Part shown: in pieces, positions 25,209 to 29,695 of the stretch
Position numbering within the stretch: position 1 is the first letter of the stretch
How the letters are laid out: every line of letters begins with the position of its first letter
Origin: Acidobacteria bacterium 37-71-11
GTDB taxonomy: Bacteria > Acidobacteriota > Thermoanaerobaculia > Thermoanaerobaculales > Thermoanaerobaculaceae
Direction of reading: 5' to 3'
Assembly (NCBI GenBank): GCA_002279285.1
Contig: NCBR01000086.1
Coordinates: 1-29,695, forward strand
DNA length: 29,695 nucleotides
The notes under the pieces: model-generated
Databases searched by the model: none
Told to the model about the DNA's origin: nothing
What the model saw: the letters and a program-made list of their open reading frames with translations, nothing else
Position numbers and translations under genes: made by a program

Positions 25209-26927
25209 ATGGTTCCCCTTCTGCTCCCTCTCGCGCTCTCGTCCGCGCTCGTGTGGCTCGACCCCGCGACCGTCAAGCCAGGACAGCAGGGCGTCTGCGT
25301 CACCGAGTGGACGGGCGGGGAGCGGCGCGAGATCCCGGTGGTGGTGATGGGCACGCTCGACGCCGCGGGCCCCGACCGCAGCGCCGTGCTCGTGCGCCTC
25401 GCCGACGACCGCCTGGCGGGTACCGGCGTCGTTGCCGGAATGAGCGGCTCGCCGGTATACGTGGACGGCAAGCTGTTAGGCGCCGTCGCGTTCGGCTGGC
25501 CGTGGGCGCAGGAGCCGCTCGCCGGGGTGACGCCGTTCGCCGACATGCACGCGATCCCGCTCGCCGGGGAAACCGTGCGCGCCGCCGCCCCGACGCTGGC
25601 CCAGCTCGCCGCGGTGGCGGACGGAGGGGTCGAGTTGCGCTCCGTGCTGCCGGCGCTGCCCGACCGCCGCGGGCTCGCCAAGCCGCTCCTCGCGGTCGCG
25701 GGGCTGCCGGTGCCGCCCGGCCTCGCCGGCGAGCTGTTCGCGGGGGCAGGGGTCCAGCCGGTCCCCTCCGGAACCGTTGCGGGTCTGACCGGGCCACCCG
25801 AAGCCGGCGACATGGTGGCGGTCGAGCTCGTGTGGGGCGACGCGTCGCTTGCCGCGGCCGGCACCGTGACCGCCCGCGACGGCGATCGGGTGTGGGCGTT
25901 CGGCCACCCGCTCTACGACCTGGGCACGGTGCGGTTCCCGGTCGCCAGGGCGCGCGTCCTCGCGATCCAGGGCTCGTACCAGAGCCCGTTCAAGGTGTTT
26001 GCGGTCGGGGACCAGTTCGGGACGCTCGTCGCCGACCGCCGGGCCGGGGGCGTGGCACTGGTCGGGCGGCCGCCCGAGGGGACGGCAGTCAGCGTCCGGG
26101 TGGACGACCCGACGGGGGCGAAGACGTGGCGCTTCTCGATCGTCGATACGCCGATCCTGCAGCCGCTCCTCGTCACCTTTCTCGCCAACGCCTGCCTGAC
26201 CGCACGCGGGGCGGCGGTCGGGCAGTCGTCGGTGCGCCTCGTACTGTCGGTGCACACCTCCGACGGACGCGAGGTCACGGTGCGGCAGGCGGCGCGCGGG
26301 CCGGACGCCCTGGCGCGCATGTCCGTCTTCGCCGGCGCGGTGGTGAGCTTCCTCGCCAACTCGCCGTTTCCGCACCCTGCGGTCAGCGCGGTGGACCTCA
26401 CCATGGTCAGGGAGGAGCAGCCGACCGGCGCCGACATCGTCGAGGCGATTCCGGAGCGCACCGTCGTCTTCCCCGGGGAGGAACTCGCTGTGGACGTCCG
26501 CCTGGAGCCGTACGAGAGACCGGTCGAGCACCGGCGGGTCGTGATCGGGGTGCCGGCGAGCGCGGCGCCGGGACCGCTCGACCTGCTGGTGGCCGACGGG
26601 GCGTCCTGGAGCGGATACCGGCTGCGGGCGGAGGGCGTCGCTCCCGCGGACTACGCCGGGCAGCTCGACCAGGTGCGCCGCCTCGAGAGCAGCGCGACCC
26701 TGGTGACCGCGCTCGAGGCGCGGGAACGCGGCACGGCGATGCCGGGCGTCTCGCAGCCGGGCCTGCCGCCGTCGTGGTCCGCCACCCTCGCGGCCGGTCT
26801 CGGGACCCGCGCGCTCGCGCGTCTGGCGACGGCGGTGCTCGCCACGCAGCGCACCGAGGAGCCGTTCCCGCTCGAGGGCCTCGTCCGCGTCCCCCTTACC
26901 GTGCGCCCGCGCCAGGAGGTGCCATGA
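25209..26927 (+). CDS. SpoIVB-like (S55 family) serine peptidase homologue
   Basis: A 572-residue protein with a short hydrophobic N-terminus (MVPLLLPLALSSALVWL), probably a signal sequence. Residues 73-95 are GVVAGMSGSPVYVDGKLLGAV, matching the catalytic-serine segment of S55 peptidases (Ser81). Residues about 215-240 (GTVTARDGDRVWAFGHPLYDLG) match the histidine segment (His233). In Bacillus SpoIVB, which signals across the forespore membranes, the histidine segment comes first and the serine segment last; here the order is reversed. The C-terminal third looks beta-rich and may bind a partner. The organism is not evidently a spore former, so a role in sporulation is unlikely; an extracytoplasmic protease or signalling function is inferred. 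ATG at 25209 is six bases after the aroF stop, and the stop overlaps the next start (ATGA). Confidence 0.82.
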   Translation: MVPLLLPLALSSALVWLDPATVKPGQQGVCVTEWTGGERREIPVVVMGTLDAAGPDRSAVLVRLADDRLAGTGVVAGMSGSPVYVDGKLLGAVAFGWPWAQEPLAGVTPFADMHAIPLAGETVRAAAPTLAQLAAVADGGVELRSVLPALPDRRGLAKPLLAVAGLPVPPGLAGELFAGAGVQPVPSGTVAGLTGPPEAGDMVAVELVWGDASLAAAGTVTARDGDRVWAFGHPLYDLGTVRFPVARARVLAIQGSYQSPFKVFAVGDQFGTLVADRRAGGVALVGRPPEGTAVSVRVDDPTGAKTWRFSIVDTPILQPLLVTFLANACLTARGAAVGQSSVRLVLSVHTSDGREVTVRQAARGPDALARMSVFAGAVVSFLANSPFPHPAVSAVDLTMVREEQPTGADIVEAIPERTVVFPGEELAVDVRLEPYERPVEHRRVVIGVPASAAPGPLDLLVADGASWSGYRLRAEGVAPADYAGQLDQVRRLESSATLVTALEARERGTAMPGVSQPGLPPSWSATLAAGLGTRALARLATAVLATQRTEEPFPLEGLVRVPLTVRPRQEVP

Positions 26928-29008
26928 GACGTACCGTTGCCGCCGTGTTCTCCCTCGTCGCGCTGGCCTCGGCCCACGCCTCGCAGACCCGTCACTTCGT
27001 GCTCGACACACCGCGCGCCCTCGCCGGAGCGACCGGCCGCGGGGTCGCGGTCTTCCCCGACGGCTCGCTGCGGGCGCTGCCGCCGCTCGTGCCGGTGGCC
27101 GCGTTCGACGAGCCGCTCGGCCTCGCGCTGGCCGTGGCGCCCGACGGGACGGCGTTCGTCGGCACCGGCCACCCGGCCCGCGTCTACCGCGTCCGCGACG
27201 GCAAGAAGGAACTCGTCGGCGAGGTCAAGGCGGACCAGGTCACGGCGCTGCTCCTCGACCCGTCCGGCACCTTGTGGGCGGCAACCGCGGCGCCGGCGCT
27301 GCTGCTGCGCGCTCCGAACGGCAAGGACCTCGGACAAGTGGCGGCGCTGCCCGACGGCAACCTCTGGGACCTCGCCTGGTACAAGGGCGCCCTCGTCGCC
27401 GCGGCGGGCAATCCGGGGCGGCTCATGCGCCTCGGCCCCAAGGGACTCGAGACCGTCGCGGCGATCCCCGACCGGCACGCGCGGTGCCTCGCGGTCAGCG
27501 GCGGCCTGCTGCTGATCGGCACCTCCGGCAAGGGACTGGTGATGCGCTGGACCGGGGAGGGCGCCCCCGGCGTCGTGTATGACTCCTCGTTCACCGAGAT
27601 CGCCGCTCTCGCGCCGGCGCCTGACGGCTCGACCTACGCCGCAGCGCTCACCGGCGACCCGACGCTCGGCAAGCCACCGGCCAAGGAGGCGGGGGCAGGA
27701 ACCGTGGCCGTATCGGTGAGCGAGACCGCGAGCGCCACGCCGGCGACCGCGAAGGGCTCCGCCACCTCCGAGATCGTCCGCATCCTGCCCGAGGGCGCCG
27801 CCATGACGGCCCACCGGTTCACCAAGCAGATCGCCGGCACGCTGGCGTGGGGACCGATGGGCCTCGTGATCGGCACCGGGCTCGAGGGCGAGCTGTGGGA
27901 GCTGGTCGACGGTTCCGCCGCCCAGCTCGACACCGTGTCCGCGTCGCAGGTGGTCAGGCTCGCCGCTGGTGGCGACTGGGTGCTGACGCAAGGACCGGTC
28001 CGGCTGCTGCACCGCTCCGGCAAACCCCACGGCACCCTCGCCTCGCCGCCCCTGGACGCTGGCCAGCCCGCCGAGTGGGGCGACGCCGCGCTCGTCGGCG
28101 AGCTGCCCCCCGCGGGAGGCTGCACGCTGCGGTTCCGCTCCGGGGCGATCGCCACCCCCGACGACACCTGGAGCGCGTGGTCTGCGCCGACACCGTGCGC
28201 CAACGCGTCGGTGAGCGCGCCGCCGGCACGGTACCTGCAGTGGGAGGTGGACCTCCAGCCGGCCGGGCCGGCGTCGAGAGTGGGCCGGGTCGTGGTGGCG
28301 TACCGCCAGATCAACCTCCCGCCTGAGATCACCGAGTTTACCGTCCACGAACCCGGCGCGGTGTTCCTCAAGGGGCCGCCGCCGTCCGACCGGATCGTCG
28401 AGGTCCAGCACCCGGACCTCTCGGGGATCTTCACCACGCTGGACGACGAGGCCCGTGACGTGCCGGACCGCCTCGGCAAGAAGTACTACCGCGTCGGTTA
28501 TCAGAGCCTGTCGTGGAAGGCCGGGGACCCGAACGGCGATCCGCTGCGCTTCACCGTCGAGGTGCAGCAGGCGGGCAACCCCACGTGGTGGAAGGTCCGC
28601 GACCACCTGGAGGCGACGGCGATCGGCATCGACACGCAGGCGCTTGCCGACGGGATGTATCGCTTCCGCCTCACCGCGACCGACGCGCCCGCCAACCCCG
28701 AGGCGCCGGCGACCGCCAGCGCGCTCTCCAGTTGGGTGATCGTGAACAACACGCCGCCGACGGTCACGATCACTCGCAGCGGCGGCGCCTGGATCGCCAC
28801 CGTCGACGACGCGCTCTCGCCGATCACCCTCGTCGAGTGGAACCGCGACGCCGACCGCTGGCACGCGCTGGCGCCAGAGGACGGCCTGCTCGACCGCAAG
28901 CATGAGACGTTCCGGATCCCCTTCGAGCACGGCAACCATGTCCTCGCCGTGCGCGCGGTGGACGACCACCACAACCGCGCCACGGCGGCGGTGGAGGAGA
29001 AACCTTGA
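26924..29008 (+). CDS. Secreted beta-propeller protein of unknown function
   Basis: A 694-residue protein with a signal peptide (RRTVAAVFSLVALASAHA). Residues about 40-340 consist of repeating blades of the form D-G-x-L-W-A-A-T (for example VTALLLDPSGTLWAATAAP, LPDGNLWDLAWYKGALVAA and IGTSGKGLVMRWTGEG), as in WD40/NHL-like propellers. The C-terminal 250 residues contain an Ig/fibronectin-like portion (LADGMYRFRLTATDAPANPEAP) and a final EHGNHVLAVRAVDDHHNRA, typical of repeats at the ends of secreted sensor-like proteins. No catalytic motif is seen. ATG at 26924 overlaps the S55 gene stop and has GGAGGT six bases upstream. The end overlaps coaD. Coupling to the S55 gene suggests a shared envelope function, perhaps the propeller as substrate or scaffold, but that is inference. 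Confidence 0.75.
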   Translation: MRRTVAAVFSLVALASAHASQTRHFVLDTPRALAGATGRGVAVFPDGSLRALPPLVPVAAFDEPLGLALAVAPDGTAFVGTGHPARVYRVRDGKKELVGEVKADQVTALLLDPSGTLWAATAAPALLLRAPNGKDLGQVAALPDGNLWDLAWYKGALVAAAGNPGRLMRLGPKGLETVAAIPDRHARCLAVSGGLLLIGTSGKGLVMRWTGEGAPGVVYDSSFTEIAALAPAPDGSTYAAALTGDPTLGKPPAKEAGAGTVAVSVSETASATPATAKGSATSEIVRILPEGAAMTAHRFTKQIAGTLAWGPMGLVIGTGLEGELWELVDGSAAQLDTVSASQVVRLAAGGDWVLTQGPVRLLHRSGKPHGTLASPPLDAGQPAEWGDAALVGELPPAGGCTLRFRSGAIATPDDTWSAWSAPTPCANASVSAPPARYLQWEVDLQPAGPASRVGRVVVAYRQINLPPEITEFTVHEPGAVFLKGPPPSDRIVEVQHPDLSGIFTTLDDEARDVPDRLGKKYYRVGYQSLSWKAGDPNGDPLRFTVEVQQAGNPTWWKVRDHLEATAIGIDTQALADGMYRFRLTATDAPANPEAPATASALSSWVIVNNTPPTVTITRSGGAWIATVDDALSPITLVEWNRDADRWHALAPEDGLLDRKHETFRIPFEHGNHVLAVRAVDDHHNRATAAVEEKP

Positions 29009-29499
29009 GCGAGCAGCCGGTCACCGCGGTCTACGCGGGCAGCTTCGACCCGTTCCACCTCGGCCACCTCGACATCGTGCGGCGAGCGGCCACGATCTTC
29101 CCGCGCGTCGTGGTCGGGGTGCTCCGCAACACCGACAAGACCCCGGTTCTCCCGGCCGAAAGGCGCGTCGAGCTGATCGCGGAGACGCTCGCAGGGATGC
29201 CCGGGATCGAGGTCACCGCGTTCTCCGGCCTGCTGGTGGACTTCATGCGGCTGAGCCGGTCGCGGGTGATCCTGCGCGGGATGCGCGCGGTCTCCGACTT
29301 CGAGTACGAGTTCCAGATCGCCCTCATGAACCGCCGGCTGTGGAACATGGTGGAAACCGTCTTCCTGACCCCGAACGAGGAGTACACCTACATCTCGGGG
29401 CGGATCGTACGGGAGATCTGGCACCTCGGGGGCGACGTCTCGGGGCTCGTACCCGAGCCGGTCCGCCGCGCGCTCGAAGAGCTGCGCGCCCGCAGCTGA
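29005..29499 (+). CDS. coaD: Phosphopantetheine adenylyltransferase
   Basis: CoaD adenylates 4'-phosphopantetheine to dephospho-CoA, the penultimate step of coenzyme A synthesis. The 164-residue protein has the nucleotidyltransferase motif AGSFDPFHLGHLDIV (HxGH at 18-21), NTDKTPVLPAERRVELI, ILRGMRAVSDFEYEFQIALMNR and EEYTYISGRIVREI. In the last, the more usual ISSS is ISGR, a modest change in the phosphate-binding end. The start is TTG at 29005, overlapping the preceding stop as TTGA, with GGAGGAG five bases upstream; no ATG or GTG fits. The gene is thus coupled to the secreted propeller gene, an unexpected partner for a cytosolic CoA enzyme. The CoA it makes feeds the phosphopantetheine arm of ACP. 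Confidence 0.96.
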   Translation: MSEQPVTAVYAGSFDPFHLGHLDIVRRAATIFPRVVVGVLRNTDKTPVLPAERRVELIAETLAGMPGIEVTAFSGLLVDFMRLSRSRVILRGMRAVSDFEYEFQIALMNRRLWNMVETVFLTPNEEYTYISGRIVREIWHLGGDVSGLVPEPVRRALEELRARS

Positions 29500-29625
29500 T
29501 CCGGGCTCTTGCTTGGCCCCTCGGGTGAAGCGGCGTTCGGACCTTGCTCGCCCCCACTCCGCTCGTTTCCTTTCACTGCGTGAGGCCTGTTTTGTTTTGC
29601 CCAGCGGGCTGCGGCCGTGTCGCTC

Positions 29626-29648
29626 GGGCGGCGCATCGAGCGCCGCCC
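29626..29648 (+). terminator. Perfect 9-bp hairpin downstream of coaD
   Basis: GGGCGGCGC-ATCGA-GCGCCGCCC is a perfect 9-base-pair stem with a 5-base loop. It lies 127 bases beyond the coaD stop. No T-run follows, so it is a weak candidate for intrinsic termination. The final 196 bases of the window (29500-29695) contain no other feature that I can support. Confidence 0.3.
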
Positions 29649-29695
29649 TCCGACCCGCCTGCGCGTGCGACCGAGCTGGGACGTCCCGCGGTGGG

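Noticed and set aside
24866..26923. Long plus-strand frame before the propeller protein
   Set aside because: It covers the DAHP synthase and S55 genes in a different frame; the true start is the ATG at 26924 with a signal peptide and ribosome site.
29500..29695. tRNA or small RNA after coaD
   Set aside because: No cloverleaf or promoter could be made out; only a simple hairpin is present.

Overview
The window is a very GC-rich bacterial chromosome segment with dense coding on both strands. An O-antigen ligase-like protein, a BamA-like beta-barrel end, a lipoprotein and several Sec-type signal peptides point to a Gram-negative, double-membraned cell. The mix of a sigma-54 activator with a huge repeat-rich N-terminus, an S55 (SpoIVB-like) peptidase and secreted beta-propeller proteins reminds me of Acidobacteriota. 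That placement is inference; no rRNA or other phylogenetic marker is present.

Layout. (1) 1-4181, minus strand: murB, acpP, fabF, etfB and a truncated etfA, i.e. peptidoglycan precursor synthesis, fatty acid synthesis and the electron acceptor of acyl-CoA dehydrogenases. A palindrome just upstream of etfB resembles the TetR-family FadR operator. (2) 4435-9536, minus: aroA, overlapped by a 1294-residue sigma-54-dependent regulator. (3) 9611-16882, plus: an AmrS-type radical SAM enzyme, smc (broken), an O-antigen ligase-like membrane protein with TPRs, and an EamA transporter. (4) 16872-19433, minus: a compact operon unlike its surroundings, with an XRE-HTH/IrrE-type metallopeptidase fusion, a PIN-domain protein and an XPF/ERCC4-type nuclease. 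It has a clear promoter and a palindrome at the predicted start point, and is the best candidate for an undescribed stress, defence or repair module. (5) 19510-20235: no supported gene, but a 112-bp element bounded by near-perfect inverted repeats and a large hairpin. (6) 20236-24111, minus: a frameshifted beta-barrel protein, a frameshifted DUF1684 lipoprotein and a secreted protein. (7) 24165-29499, plus: DAHP synthase (aroF type), an S55 peptidase homologue, a secreted beta-propeller protein and coaD, the last three joined by start/stop overlaps.

A striking general feature is damage to otherwise recognisable genes. smc has lost roughly 35 codons and its frame near 13650, two genes near 21634 and 22916 each carry a one-base frame change, and aroA lacks about 30 residues containing the GNAGT substrate loop. 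Damage to smc and aroA at once is more easily explained by sequencing or assembly error than by biology, but it needs checking against reads.

The two shikimate genes (aroA, DAHP synthase) lie about 15 kb apart. The fatty-acid genes (acpP, fabF, etfBA) and coaD (coenzyme A, hence the ACP prosthetic group) give the window a loose acyl-metabolism theme.
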